DNA of 38,448 nt from Didymodactylos carnosus (GCA_905250885.1 CAJNOQ010000952.1:1-38448), one strand, 5' to 3'. Positions 11,801 through 23,799 are shown, counted from the stretch's first letter. Numbers and translations: made by a program. The notes: generated by a model not told the origin, from the sequence alone.

Positions 11801-14800
11801 CACAATAAAACTTTTCAGATAAACATTGGCACAAAAAAAAATTCTATCTTTCTTTCTAAACAGTGACTTAGAAGGAGTGGATGTGAATTCATTTTTTTAC
11901 AAAGCCACATATTTCTTCGTTACACAGAGTAAAATTCTCTCTTTTTTTCTGCATTATACACCTAACTGATCCGGTAATTGGATTTCTTCTAGAGCCCTGC
12001 AGGTTTAACCCGATCCCGATTCAGAAAGCTTTTTTACGAGTTCGGGACGGGTTTCAGTTCATCTGAACGGCATCGGTTTGTTTCCGATCCCGATTCTTCT
12101 AGTTTCATATTAAGGGAGATAAGAGACAATTTTAAATAACTAGCCGTACAACCGACTAAGTGGATCTTATTTTTGTACGTCTACGAGTAGAAATTTACTA
12201 ATGTTAAAATGGAAGAGAGCACTACTTCACTAGAAAAAAAATATTTCAGATTCGAGCGGGTTCGGGACGGGTTTTTCAGTCCAAGAGACCGGATCGAGAT
12301 CGGGGTCGAAAATCTCAAATCCGCAGGACTCTAGTTTCTTCTTGTTTAGGTATAAAGTTACGTAACAAAATATTGTCTGTTTAAAAACTAAAATTGCATA
12401 TCTAATGTAATTTTACCTACGTAATAGAAAAAAAACTAAGTTCATCTGTAGCATTTGAACTCTATCTCTAGTTTTAATTAACTGGAAATTTTGTGACAGT
12501 AGCTAGCAGTTTCCTAGAGACACGTTTATCTCCAATTTATTCGAATTTTCCACATATACGCTAATTCTGAAGAACGGCTGTTTAGAAACATTTAAACATT
12601 CTAAAATTCGGTAAAAATTCGAATACAACGTAGTTTTACGAGTATGACGGTATTTTTCATTATGAATCAAATAGAGAAAAGTCACTTTTAAACAGTTTGA
12701 TAGATAATATCTCCTAGATATCTTGTATGTGGCAGAAGAATTTTAATGAAGGAGATTTATTATGATTTTTTATCAGTTCTAAAAGGTTTTATCTTCAAAA
12801 ATTAGATAAATTTTTACGTCAAAAATCTCTCTCCTTTTATATGATTTTATTTTGAGCTGAAAGATTAGAATTTTTTAGTAGCCAAAAAGCAAAACAGAAC
12901 ATTTGGGACAGTTTTTTCCTTCTCTCCAAACTGAGGATGCCATTGTCGGCATTTTTAAACAACTGAGCTTATCAATGACTATCAAGTCTCTAAGCAAGAG
13001 TGCATTAGACAAAGGTGTATACGGAAACAGTTTTATAGTCAGCAAGTTAAGGATTTCTTTGAAAAAACAGTGAATAGACGATAGTCACAGTTCTGTTCTG
13101 ACAGATAGTGACAGACTTCTATGAGATCAATTTCGGCTATATTTCAGTAACCGGATTTAGGTTAACAAGCTGCAACTTTGACTAACATCAGTAACATTTC
13201 ATGCATAGTTTCTGAAGGGAGTACAAAAACATCGAAGTCGAACTGTTTAAAAGTTAGATATTTATACTCAAATCATAATGGCTACAAAACAATCACATAT
13301 CTAAAAGATCTCTCGAAATCTAATTTTGAGATTTATAGCAGCCGAGTAAAATGAGATCATTCTTTTATTTTTATTCACGATATTTCGACCTTAACCGGTC
13401 ATTATCAAGTAAAACAAACTATGAAAGATGAAAAATTTTTATGTAAAAGACACAATAAAAACAAAACTGCATTATAACTGTTCATACTCTTTAATGTTAT
13501 TTCCATTCGACAAGTCATCGACTGAATTTAGTAAATACAGGATAGAAAGTTGTACATTGGAGAATAGAGAATACATGAACGAATACGTTACGAATACTCG
13601 GCTGCTATAATTCTCAAAATTTGTTTGAAAAGCTCATTAGTTCGTCTCTCGAAATCTACTAAAAATTTCGTATGAAAACTGATTCTACAGTTAACTACTA
13701 TATTTGTTCGAAGGATACACTGTCAATAGAAAACTAACGGTTAGTGGATGTTAGAGAGCATATGATGTTGTTATGGATTTCAATCGTACAAGACTTACCT
13801 TTTGATTGTATTTGTTATTTGACGTTGGACTTCTTTCCTCTCTGTTGTATGGTTCTCCAATCGGTGTACGTCTCACCGGTTGTCTTCTCGTTCGTGATAA
13901 ATCATCTAAACTGTTGTATGCCTCTTCTTCCTCTTCATATTGTGTTCTTTTTTTATCATGAACAAGTGTATTTTGTCTATTATCCACCCCTTTTTTCTGT
14001 CGTTTCTTTGGCGTTTGACCATCCATTGATACATGTTTGCTTGTTGTTCCACGTACATGCTGACGTTGTTCATCGGCTTGATTCATACGTTCAACACGAC
14101 TTATACTGTTCTGTAAGTCAACATTTTCTAATCCGAATGATGCAGATTCCATACGTCTTAATGTTCCTTCTCGTTCCGGTGTACTACATTGTTCATCATC
14201 CGAATTCTAAAACAGATTATTAGAAACTACAATATATATATCCATCAGAGTTACTTTTGATACATACTCCAGAAGTACAGATATAAGGTTTAGTTGTTTG
14301 ACGAGTGTTCTTTTCTGTATGTGAAATTTCGGATCTTGGTGAATTATACGAGCTTTGAGACATACTGAAAACGAAATCATTATTGAAACTAGAAATTCTA
14401 TTTCAAGATCAAATCCCTTACGCCTTTCGTAATTTGCCCGAGACATGATCTAGCCCGTCCAACAAACTTTTCATTTCTCCTTTACGATCAGACGCATTAA
14501 CAGCATTCAATAATTTTTGATATTGATCCATTAATTCACCATGATTGATCAATGATGAACGTGTTGACATTGCACTCTATCAATGCAAAATATGAAATAA
14601 AGAATCAAAGAAAAGAATTGCCCAATAATAATACATACTGACTGGCTTCCTCTCGCTGATATCCCATTGGCACCTTCTGATTCACTACTTGCTTTTCCCA
14701 ATAAATTTTCTGTTATTCGTTTAACTATTTCTTTCAGTAATTGCTTCATTGTTTCAAGTTCACTATTTAAATCTCTAATAAAACAAAAATAATGATTATA

Positions 14801-17800
14801 CACACATTTTTTAGAAACGAAACGACAAAGGACCAGGACGGATAAGACCCTTTCCTGGCCCAAACATTTTCAGGTTTTCTGCATTGGAACCATGGCAGGA
14901 GATGCTCGAGAACATTCCCAGATACTTAGTTTCGCGAAATCCCTTGGTCAGATTTTTGAGGCTTAAAACCTTTCCAAGATCTTTTGACGTTAAAAGTGAT
15001 GCAAGACACATGCAACTAGGTTTTCGATGGTGCTGAACACGATAGCGATATTCTTTGATTGAAAACGTCGAAAGATCTTGGAAAGATTTTCTGGAGATCC
15101 TCTCGAGACCTGTTCCACAATTCTTTTCGGTTCGTTTTCAGCATCATCGGATAGAGCATCAAAAGTTACATATTGTATACAATACTGGCCCTGCAACAAG
15201 GTTGCTGACTGGGTAATCTTGGGCGAATACCGTCAAACAACACAATTTTCACCAGTTTTTGCTGATTTTCAAAAACGTTTGAGCTTTCGTAATTCTTCTA
15301 ATTTCATATTTGGATTCAGTGTAAAATTCTACAGTCGAATCACTATCGATTTTAGTTTTTCGTTGCTTCCTCGGCTAGAGAGCATCGAAATACCCTTTTT
15401 GGCAGACAACAAGAAAATTAAGGTAAATTGAAGATTACCAAACCATTTTTGACACTTCTAATATGGATATTCATGATCAGCATGGTCGGTTACATATAAC
15501 AGGTAGGTTTGGAAAACATCAAAAATGAAAAGTTTTCCAGAAATTCTGAAGAGAACCTCAGGCCTCAAAAACCTGACCGAGAGATTTCGCTAAACTAAGT
15601 GTATGAGAATGTTCCTGACCATCTCCTGACATGGTTCCAATGCAGAAAACCTGAAAATGTTTTGGGCCAGGAAAGGATCTTATCCGTCCTGGTCCTTTGT
15701 AAATAAGAACTTTGACTTTTTAAAGTAGAACAGACATATCTAATATAAAATTTTGACAAAATTTCACATGATTTTTGATAAGAATCATGCTTGTCATTAA
15801 GAAGTATACTGTGAAAAAACAAGTACTCTTCGGACGATGAATGGAGCGCTTAAAGTACCCCGTAGAGGAGCACTTCTTTTCGGTGAAACATACTTGTATA
15901 CATGAAGTGCTCGGAGCAGGACACTTAAAGTGTCACATTCATCATCCATCAAAGTGCCCCTTTTTAGCTAGCGAGGCACGAGTTTTTGAGTGTACATTTG
16001 AAATATGTAACGATATACATACGTATCAAGATCAATATCTTGTAAATCACTTCCACTACTTAATCGCCGTATTCCATCCGAATTTTTCGCATTATTCAAC
16101 GTTTTTAACAATTTCTCATAATCTTGCTTTATACTTTCATAGACTTGTTTTTGTTCTGTTAAACTGAGCTGATTCGCATCCATTAATGTTAAGAATGATC
16201 GCATCTACAAGTACATAAAATGTCAAGACAAGAGACAAAATTAAAGAGTGCAGTCACTTTTGACGTCGTAATTTACTTTTTCACCAAGAGTTTTTGTTTG
16301 AATTAATAAATCTAATTTGATTGTTTCTGGTGTGGATAATTCTTGCACAATAATACGTTGAGGTACAGCTTCATCGAAAAATACGGAACTAGTATAATCA
16401 CCTTCAATTGTAGCCGAATTTGGAGAAGTATCTAAAACAAATCAAAATGAGAACATTGAACAATGAGAATAAGAATTGTATCAATTTTATAGATTCATTC
16501 GAGATAGCAAAGTGAGTACGAAGAGACTTAATGTTACTACAGCAAGTAGGGATTCATTGTTATCAACGACAAACTACCGCTCGCTCATCCTCACTGATAT
16601 GCTTGCTACCCAGGTGATTAGACAATTCTGAGATCATAATAAAGATTCTGTTTGATACACTATTCATTCTCGATAAAACGCCGTACAATCGTTTTCTATG
16701 TACGACGATGATCGCGCTGAAAAGACAAAATACTACATATGGAAAAATAAAAATATGAATATATAACAACTTCTGAGTGTATTTTTGAATATGATTAGCT
16801 ATATAGCATTCTTTCTGCACTTCGCGTTCGTATATACCAATTATGTGAAAGATATGCACAGGATGCATGTCTTTTTAGCTTTATAGATTTTTAATTCAAA
16901 ATGACACAGCGTATGCAAACGAAAAAAAAGTAAGTTCTTGATATATTCTTCTCTATACGATCTTGTTATATCATTTTGAGGTTATTGTAAGGTTTTTTTT
17001 TCATTTGAGAAGTTAAATTATCGCACCACTTCAAGTAGATGCTTTTACACATTTTATTGTAGAGTAGTTATGCAATCAATTGTCGTTTGTGAACCATCAG
17101 AATCAAATTCCTTTCAGTTTAAAAAGTAATCAAGCTCTACTTCCAAACTAAGATATTTTTACTTACATCGTTTATGTGACGAATTCTGAATAACTCTTCT
17201 TTCAGAAGAATAACGAGTTTTAATAAATGAAGAATGACTATAACCGTTGAACACATAAAAGAACGTAGGATCTCAAAGGTTATACATCAAGATATTTACT
17301 CGTTTAAATTCAATTATTTTTCAATAAAATCTACATTTTATATATGATAGATTTTGTTTCTATCAATGAAAAAACTAATTTAACTATTTGCCAAACAGTA
17401 TTAATAAACTTAAAACCATACATAGCCAATGTCATCTGTTCAATAAACAAGAAATGAGCTATAATATCTGTTAAATAGTAATAACAGGCTTCGACAACAA
17501 AAAAAAGCCTAATTTCTCGTATAATACATGATATTCATGATGTGAAGGTTAAGTATTATGAATTCGTCAAATGAAAATACATGGATTTATAACCACAAAA
17601 ATCATTGAGATCATAAAGTTAACACTTGAAAAATAAATTTTCAATTGTTCACTGAGTCAAACTATCAACAAATGAAAAATTTTTAATGGGCCTTTAGATT
17701 CTCTTTTTCATAACCTTTATTAAAAATGTGTTCATATTTAATAATAATAATAACGTGTTCTGGACCCAGGCACAAAATTCGTTAGTAACGGCAAAAAAAA

Positions 17801-20800
17801 AACGCGTTTTTTAAAAACACATTACGAAACTCTCGTTTTTTGATCCGTTTCCACGCGTTTGCTATGGGATACAACGCGTGTAAACGCGTTAAAGCAGTCT
17901 TTTGAACATCTTAGAAACGCGTTACTTTTGCGTTAAAAACGTACAAGAAAGGCGTTTTCAAACGTTCTAGAACGCGTTCCGTAAAGCGTTTCAGATGAAA
18001 CATTTAACGCGTTTTTTGATCATTAAAAGTGGAATAAAAACGCGTTACCGGATCGAGTCTGCAACAGAAGCGCGTTTCATTTTCCGTTCTCACGCGTTTT
18101 TATTCCGTTTTTAACGGTTGAAAAATGCAACTAATCATTCACTGTCTTGTTTTGCAGTCAGCCGAGTATATAAACACAATCGAAATATCGAAGAAATGTC
18201 GTCGTCTTTTCATTCTTTTACAGTTTTAGATCATCAGTTTTGTACTTCTTTTATTATAGATTTCCACTATTTTTAGATCAAGTCCCATTGGGTAGCCAAG
18301 TCTCACCTTTGGCTTAACGAAAATTCTAGAACGATTCAGGTGTTGCAGACTCGATCCAGTAACGCGTTTTTATTCCGCTTTTAATGATCAAAAAACGCGT
18401 TAAATGTTTCATCTGAAACGCTTTACGGAACGCGTTCTAGAACGTTTGAAAACGCCTTTCTTGTACGTTTTTAACGCAAAAGTAACGCGTTTCTAAGGTA
18501 TTCAAAAGACTTTTAAAGCGTTTTTCTTCGTTTCAAATGAAATATTTAACGTGTGTTTTGATCGTTAAAAACGGGAAAAAAACGCGTTTTAGGGCCAATT
18601 TTTTTATGCCTGAGGAATTTTTTCACAATCTTCGACCATCGATATAGCTCTGATAATTATTGCATAAAATTAATCATAACTTTCACTGACCAAAGAAACA
18701 TAATTATATCTCTTTTTCAATAATAATAATAATAATAATAGTCATAATATCATATAATTTTATCATAAATTTTATTCTGACATGTCAAAAATATTGAATA
18801 CTATTTTATCTGAAGGTTATTGAAAATGAAATCATAACAGATGCTGAAATTGTTGAATAAGGAAAAAAATTCATTTTGATTTCTTCTTCATAACCAGACA
18901 CACGAAACAACACAAGTTTCAATTTTTTTTTAATGCCGTAAGGTTAGAAACGTAAAAATAAATTGACAATGAGAATAGAAAACTATGTACAAAATTTTTA
19001 GTTATTTGACATAAACGTAATTTTATGTCAGATCTGTAAGAACTTAATTAAGTAAGATTGACACATTTTTTCATATGAATAAGAAAAACATTTTCTCAGC
19101 TGAGTTGAACTTAATATGAGTTGAACTCAAGTAGATGTAGAATTTAAATTATTTTTGAAAAGCAACTACTTGAAAACTTACTTGTCAAATGCATAGAGTA
19201 AGTCGATTCAATTTATATCGTTGAGTTTACGCAGTAAACATAATCGAGTTGAAATTATTTTACGAACGAAACGATTGATTTCTTAATTCCTAGTAGAGCT
19301 TCTTGTAACTAAGATCTTGACTTCTTGAAGTTCTTTTTTATAAGAATCTCGTTCAAGATCTTGATAATTCTGAAATCATCGTTTTGTTTTACACTCTTGT
19401 TTACATATACGAACATTTTGATCCTTAGAATAACTTCAAAAATGACTTAAGAACCGTTTGACGTTCGTAGAGAATTTTAAAAGTCCTGCTGGCAAAATAA
19501 TACATGAGCAAAAATCTGTACATCTCTAAATCCTCATAACCATATGTCGATATAACTAAGTAAAGCACTAGAGACCGAAAAAACTAACGGGTGAGCCATA
19601 AAGAATGTCGGTTTCAGTATTTCGTTAATATTTCGCTTAGTTTCTATTGTCAAGGCTTTGACATTTTTAAAAAGATTCGTCGTTTCATTCTGTATAAAAA
19701 ACATATTAAACATTTTTTTTATATACAGAAGACATAAAGGAAGGTAGATGAAATGCTGCGAAACTTTAATTTCCATTACTTTCTAACCCCAAACACAACG
19801 AAAATATATTTATTTTGAACATGAAGCTATGCAACAAACGAGAATCAAAACGTATGTGCTGGTGCCACGAAGTGTCGCCTTTCTTGTATCAGAGGTTGTC
19901 TTTGAACATGTTTTTCTGATATAAAATACCAAGTTTACCAAAAAGAAGGGAAATTTCCACATTTTTGCCTTGTCAGTGGAAATGAAATGGAGCTATCGAA
20001 CTTCCTCTGTTTGGATGTAACAGAACTAGAGATGTGCAGTCCGACTCGACCCGAAGGTTGGGTACGGGTACGAAGTTATTCGGGTACGGATAGAGCACTT
20101 ACGGGTACGGGTACTGTTTTTTTTTAATTTACCCGAAAACCGGAAAGTTCTAGTGGAAAACCCACAAAATTTTAGTGAAAAAATACAGAAGTTTAGCTAG
20201 ATACATGAAGGTTTAAAAACGAATTACTTAAGAACGTAATGATAATTTGACATCTTCAGCGAAAAACAAAAGTTTTTAACTGGAAAATAAAAAGAAGATT
20301 TTTAGGCATAATTTGGGTACGGGTCGGGTACGAAATGGTATCCGTGCACATCTCTAAACAGAAGAATTAATCTGCTTTAAGATAAGACATACCGGATCTC
20401 AAAATATTTGATTTTGACCGATTTATAAAAATTTTTGCAAATGCCACGAAAACTGCAGTTTGAAAACAGCGATTTTTGATAAAATCGATCGATATAAGTA
20501 AAAAATTTCTTCCGCAACGAATTGCGATTATGAAGAGTTTTAAACATAGCCAATTGGTAGAGCTTTTCAAGGGCTACAAAACGGTCATCTTCTCTTATTC
20601 TGAATCGCAAAATACAAAGAGCTAGAATTGAAAAACTGTTTTCTAGGTTAGAAAGTAATGGAAATTGAAGCGTCGCAGTATTTCATCTACCTTCCTTTAT
20701 TTCTGCCGTATATAAAAGATTGTTCAATATGTTTTTTATAGAGAATGAAACGATGAATCTTATAAAAAAAAGTTAAAGCCTCGATAATAAAAACTAAGCA

Positions 20801-23799
20801 AAATATTAACGAAATACTGAAACCGACATTCTTTATGGCTCACCCGTTATCAAAGTTTTACTCAACAACCTGTTGAAGAAGTGTCCTTCAAAAATTGTCC
20901 GCCTATTACCGAAAAAGATGCAGTTCAAAGATGTAGTTTAAATCCTCTCCCTCCTTCCGCATGCGTTGCTATTGATGCTATGTATTGTGATCGAAGAGTC
21001 GGTATTTCCAGCAGCCGAATCCGGTCAATTTTCGGCTGGATCCGTGCCGGAAACACACGAGATACACTTTAAATCATCGGAAACTTGGTTTCTCGATTCC
21101 GGCTGCCGTAACCGGCTGACTCTGGTTGATTTCCGAGACGGATATGGTCGAGCATTGCCAGTTTAATGGCCTGGGAGCCTCGAACTAACTGTTGAAGTTG
21201 GACGTAGGATAAACTAGTAGGTTGATGTGACAAAACTTGATCGCTGTCGCTTTTCTCAAATTCTTCGCAAAGGTGAAACTATCAGTATATATGTCAAAAA
21301 CTGGCCTTTTTTTGGCACAGCTGTTCAAATCTGAGTCAACAATCACATACGATCTGATGTCTATGGCTCCTATATACGACAAGCAAATGTATAAAAAGTT
21401 TCCATCTAAGACCTTAAAATATCGTGTCCACATGCAGCCTAGATCTTAAAATTTCTGTTTACGAGATCTCTGATACAAGAAGTTTCACCACGGATTTCAT
21501 CTGAAAAGGCAGAAACTTTATTTTAAACTGAATCTTACTTTTACTTTAAATCTTTTTTGGATTGGGAGTATATTCGAATCATCACAAGCAATTTTTTTCA
21601 GATGATGAGAATGATATGTATCAAAACTTTTTGAGTTACCTAAAAACTCTCAACGAGTTTTATTCATAAAATTACAAAACTATGAACGGTGAGTATTTAC
21701 AGTAAACGGCTGTGAAGCTAACATATGAGCAATCAAATCCAGAACATTTTGTAACGTATTTGTATTGCTGTATTCAACACCAAACACCTTTCGTATATAT
21801 TCAAAATGAACAAAACATGCATATGTGAATAATACATACCGGTTTTTGCCGTTGCTGTTGACGATGTCACCTGACGGATAGATAATGACGTAACACTATT
21901 TGGAGTTAATTTTGATGGAAATGTGTGAGATTCTTTTTGATGTATAAAATGCATTGAACCCTGCAAATAGAAAAATAATAATAATAATTTAAGCCTCGCT
22001 GTATACATCGCTTACCTCGATTGTATTTGCTGGGGGTGTACTGTTATCGTACAGTTTGGGTTGAAAACGTAGTTGATCGATCGTATTTTCAGCTTGAGCA
22101 TATTTCTCTAATAACTGACCATAATTTTCATGTAATTGATTTAAGATGGTCACGGTTTTTTTACAATGTCGTTTTTCTTCTTTCAATTTCATTACTAATT
22201 CAGTTGCGGATTCATTTTCAATACTCAACGTATCATCACTATCATCCAACGAATATTGTTGGCTTGTCAATCGTCTTGGATCGATCATTGTTAAATCTGT
22301 CGTAACGTTGGTTGTAGTTTTTGATTTATAAGATCCATTGGCAGATATGGCATTTCTAGTAGGAAAACGATATGCTGTGGAATTAGTTGATTGTTTGGTT
22401 TCTACTGCTGTTTTTTTATGATTAATGGGAAGAAATGATGATGCTGTTACTTTAGAATTTTGTTCTTTGTTGTGAGTCTCATCTTTTTCGAATATATTTG
22501 ACACAATGGGCTCATCGTTTAATTTTTCATTCGATGTAAAGAAATGAAATGCGCCTTTTTCGGTAACAGGTAAATCATTTTTTGGAAACACTTTTTCAAT
22601 AGGTGGTTGTTGTTGTGTTTTGATCAAAACAGGTATTTTTGACGTAGGAGATGTTTGACGTCTAAAAAAATAGATTCATTTTGTTACATCCGCACAATGC
22701 GAACGCTATGCCTCTCTTAAACTCCATTAGATCATTCTTCCTATTGTATCTACGCCATGCATCCAATAGAAATCTGAATAAAAAGTGGAAATGTTAAAAA
22801 TACCTTATGGTCCTATCTGCATTGTTTGCATCGTTCATTGTTTTTTTTCGAGTGGTTGGACTATGAGAAGGCGATCTTGATCTTGATCTTGATTGTGATA
22901 AAGACGGTGGCCGTATTGGAATTTTTGATTGCTGCTGTTGTTTGACTGGAGAGCTTTTAGCTTGTTGAGAAGCACCATTAATTATTGTTGTTATTGTATC
23001 TATCCTACTCCCTGAGATCATTTTTGGTGAACCTAATGGTGATGACGGTATATTTTCTCGAAATGCTGTATGATTTAATTCAAAACTTGCGTCTAAGTCA
23101 GGCAATGATTGAAATCGATTTATCCAAGCTGAGAAATCAGCGGATTTGCTTTGGGTATCTGTAGATGGATCAACAGATTTGGTTCGATAGAATTCATCAT
23201 ACTCAGTTTCAGCAGCATTTGGTTCATCATCTATATTCGTATAGTACTAAAAAGTAAATATTAGTTCTTTGAATGGAACAAGAACAGACATAGTATAACC
23301 GGTTTACAGAGAAATAGAGAAAAACACATTAACGCACCTTATATCTTTCATTCGGCTTCTTCATAATGTCTAGCAATGTTGCTTCATCATGACTAATTGA
23401 TTTCGTTGCTGATACTGATTTTCTTGGGCTACGCTCCTCAAAACTTTCAACAGGATCAAGAACAGAAGAATCATTATATCTTCCCAGCGTCCGACTATAA
23501 TAGGGTTGCAGCCGTTCGTTTGATTTTTGTGTATCGTTTCTATTTCTGTGGAATAATGAACGTTGATATTCTTCTTCATTCTCATTTTCTTGATCTTCGT
23601 TATCGCTGCTTTCATTGTCACTCGGTCGTTCTAATACATCACTATCAGATTGTTGACGATTCCTACTACCAATATTGAGCGTTTTATATTCCATTTTACT
23701 TCGCTTTATTGAACTTGTATGTTCATTGTCATCGTCAATTTCTTCTTCGGAATCACTACTACTTCCTTCGTCAGAATCGGTGCTATCATTGCTTAACAT
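8807..23799 (-). CDS. AKNA-domain protein, 19 exons
   Basis: Exons in order: 23799-23338, 23246-22804, 22661-22016, 21960-21840, 16431-16277, 16204-16023, 14774-14639, 14576-14422, 14364-14268, 14206-13799, 11785-11643, 11581-11277, 11153-11081, 10836-10703, 10519-9849, 9671-9484, 9426-9343, 9224-9125, 8926-8807. All have GT-AG ends and matching phases, giving about 1,540 codons. Residues 1-100 are acidic and Ser-rich; 240-290 hold a Gln run and an Arg-Ser stretch; about 455-500 form a coiled coil ending in Ala-Glu-Asn-Thr-Ile-Asp-Gln-Leu-Arg, the AKNA-family signature. Helical Gln/Leu/Glu stretches follow at 610-770, and the rest is disordered and basic. A Cys-x2-Cys-x5-His cluster lies near 1425. 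Vertebrate AKNA organises microtubules at centrosomes; the same role here is inference. I see no canonical AT-hook. An in-frame TAG (9852-9854, codon 1376) sits just before a donor and may truncate the protein. Confidence 0.75.
11982..12341. mobile_element. hAT-like MITE in intron 10
   Basis: The element runs 11990-12333 (344 bp). It begins TAGAGCCCTGCAGG and ends with the near mirror CCGCAGGACTCTA. It is flanked by ATTTCTTC (11982-11989) and GTTTCTTC (12334-12341), an 8-bp duplication with one mismatch. TAGAG ends, an 8-bp duplication and repeated subterminal CCCGATCCCGA / TTCGGGACGGG words fit hAT non-autonomous elements. There is no transposase. Confidence 0.75.
13310..13658. repeat. Small inverted-repeat element with 13-bp flanking direct repeats
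   Basis: A 27-bp arm at 13322-13348 is the reverse complement of 13595-13621 with one mismatch; both contain TTATAGCAGCCGAGTA. The pair is bracketed by identical 13-bp copies of CTCTCGAAATCTA at 13310-13322 and 13646-13658. It lies in intron 10 of the AKNA-like gene and is probably a small MITE. Thirteen bases is long for a simple target duplication, so the direct repeats may be subterminal. Confidence 0.6.
14826..15699. repeat. Inverted-repeat element in intron 6
   Basis: The ends are CAAAGGACCAGGACGGATAA (from 14826) and its reverse complement (to 15699). The arms stay similar for about 150 bp, sharing CTTTCCTGGCCCAAA, TTTTCAGGTTTTCTGCATTG and GGAGATG. The loop holds an open frame at 15078-15431 (117 codons) with no family I recognise; it is most likely incidental. 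It is a non-autonomous DNA-transposon-like element that accounts for most of this 1,248-bp intron. Its target duplication is unclear. Confidence 0.75.
17767..18612. repeat. ACGCGT-rich near-perfect palindromic element
   Basis: The arms at about 17893-18066 and 18341-18516 are reverse complements at about 97% identity by eye. The loop is about 275 bp. Outer ends read CAGGCACAAAA at the left and the mirror of CAGGCATAAAA at the right. The hexamer ACGCGT occurs about 14 times within 850 bp, in a very AT-rich background. No coding frame is evident. It is probably a young non-autonomous element with subterminal ACGCGT arrays that could be transposase sites. Confidence 0.8.
19585..20849. repeat. 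TA-flanked fold-back element with ~210-bp arms
   Basis: The left arm (19585-19790) and the right arm (about 20643-20849) both carry TAACGGGTGAGCCATAAAGA at the outer tip, then GTATTTCGTTAATATTT and TAGATGAAAT(G/A)CTGCG-type text in mirror order, at about 75-85% identity. The tips start with TA, as in Tc1/mariner-type MITEs. The interior has been interrupted by a hAT-like MITE at 20027-20356, so this element is the older one. The ORFs within it are not recognisable as transposase. Confidence 0.75.
20019..20364. mobile_element. hAT-like MITE nested in the fold-back element
   Basis: The element 20027-20356 (330 bp) begins TAGAGATGTGCA and ends TGCACATCTCTA, a 12-bp perfect terminal inverted repeat. 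It is flanked by AACAGAAC (20019-20026) and AACAGAAG (20357-20364), an 8-bp duplication with one mismatch. Subterminal GGGTACGGGTACG repeats are present at both ends. These are hAT hallmarks. No transposase is present. Confidence 0.85.
20870..21190. other. GC-richer patch, possible element relic
   Basis: This stretch is clearly richer in C and G than its surroundings and contains several copies of CCGGCTG/CAGCCG-type words in both orientations. Two overlapping plus-strand frames are open (20881-21072 and 20966-21166), but neither matches a family I know. Being intronic and antisense to the host gene, it is more likely a decayed repeat than a gene. Confidence 0.3.
22016..22661 (-). other. Exon 3 with the AKNA coiled-coil signature
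   Basis: This exon encodes residues 302-517. Its first half is a Thr/Ser/Asn-rich linker. From about residue 455 it becomes charged and helical (Met-Lys-Leu-Lys-Glu-Glu-Lys-Arg), and it ends in Lys-Tyr-Ala-Gln-Ala-Glu-Asn-Thr-Ile-Asp-Gln-Leu-Arg followed by a Pro-rich turn. The Tyr-Ala-x-Ala-Glu-Asn-x-Ile-Asp-x-Leu-Arg pattern is the most family-specific part of the gene and the main reason for the AKNA assignment. Confidence 0.7.

Larger units (their letters stand above)
16432..21839 (-). other. 5.4-kb intron 4 of the AKNA-like gene
   Basis: The donor is at 21839 (GTATGT) and the acceptor at 16432 (TGTTTTAG); phase 1 is preserved across the gap. It is many times longer than the typical introns here and is filled with the elements listed separately at 17767-18612, 19585-20849 and 20027-20356. 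ATA trinucleotide runs sit at about 17742-17753 and 18720-18740. A slightly GC-richer patch lies at 20870-21190. I see no spliced exon inside on either strand. Confidence 0.65.

Noticed and set aside
13376..13412. On the minus strand, a hammerhead-ribozyme-like core: UUGAUAA, a short GACC/GGUC stem, then CGAAA.
   Set aside because: The core departs from CUGAUGA at two essential positions (a U3/A8 swap that could pair), and I cannot find stem III or a cleavage triplet. Probably chance or a dead remnant.
13744..14223. A 159-codon plus-strand open frame rich in Cys, Val and Leu.
   Set aside because: It is antisense to exon 10 of the AKNA-like gene, which has splice sites, phase agreement and better composition. 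The frame is a shadow.
15078..15431. A 117-codon plus-strand open frame inside the intron 6 element.
   Set aside because: There is no recognisable domain, the start lies in the repeat arm region, and it is antisense to the host gene. It is not supported as a transposase.
21185..21449. Overlapping open frames on both strands in intron 4.
   Set aside because: Neither has a recognised domain. They overlap each other and lie among repeats, so they are treated as relic or chance.
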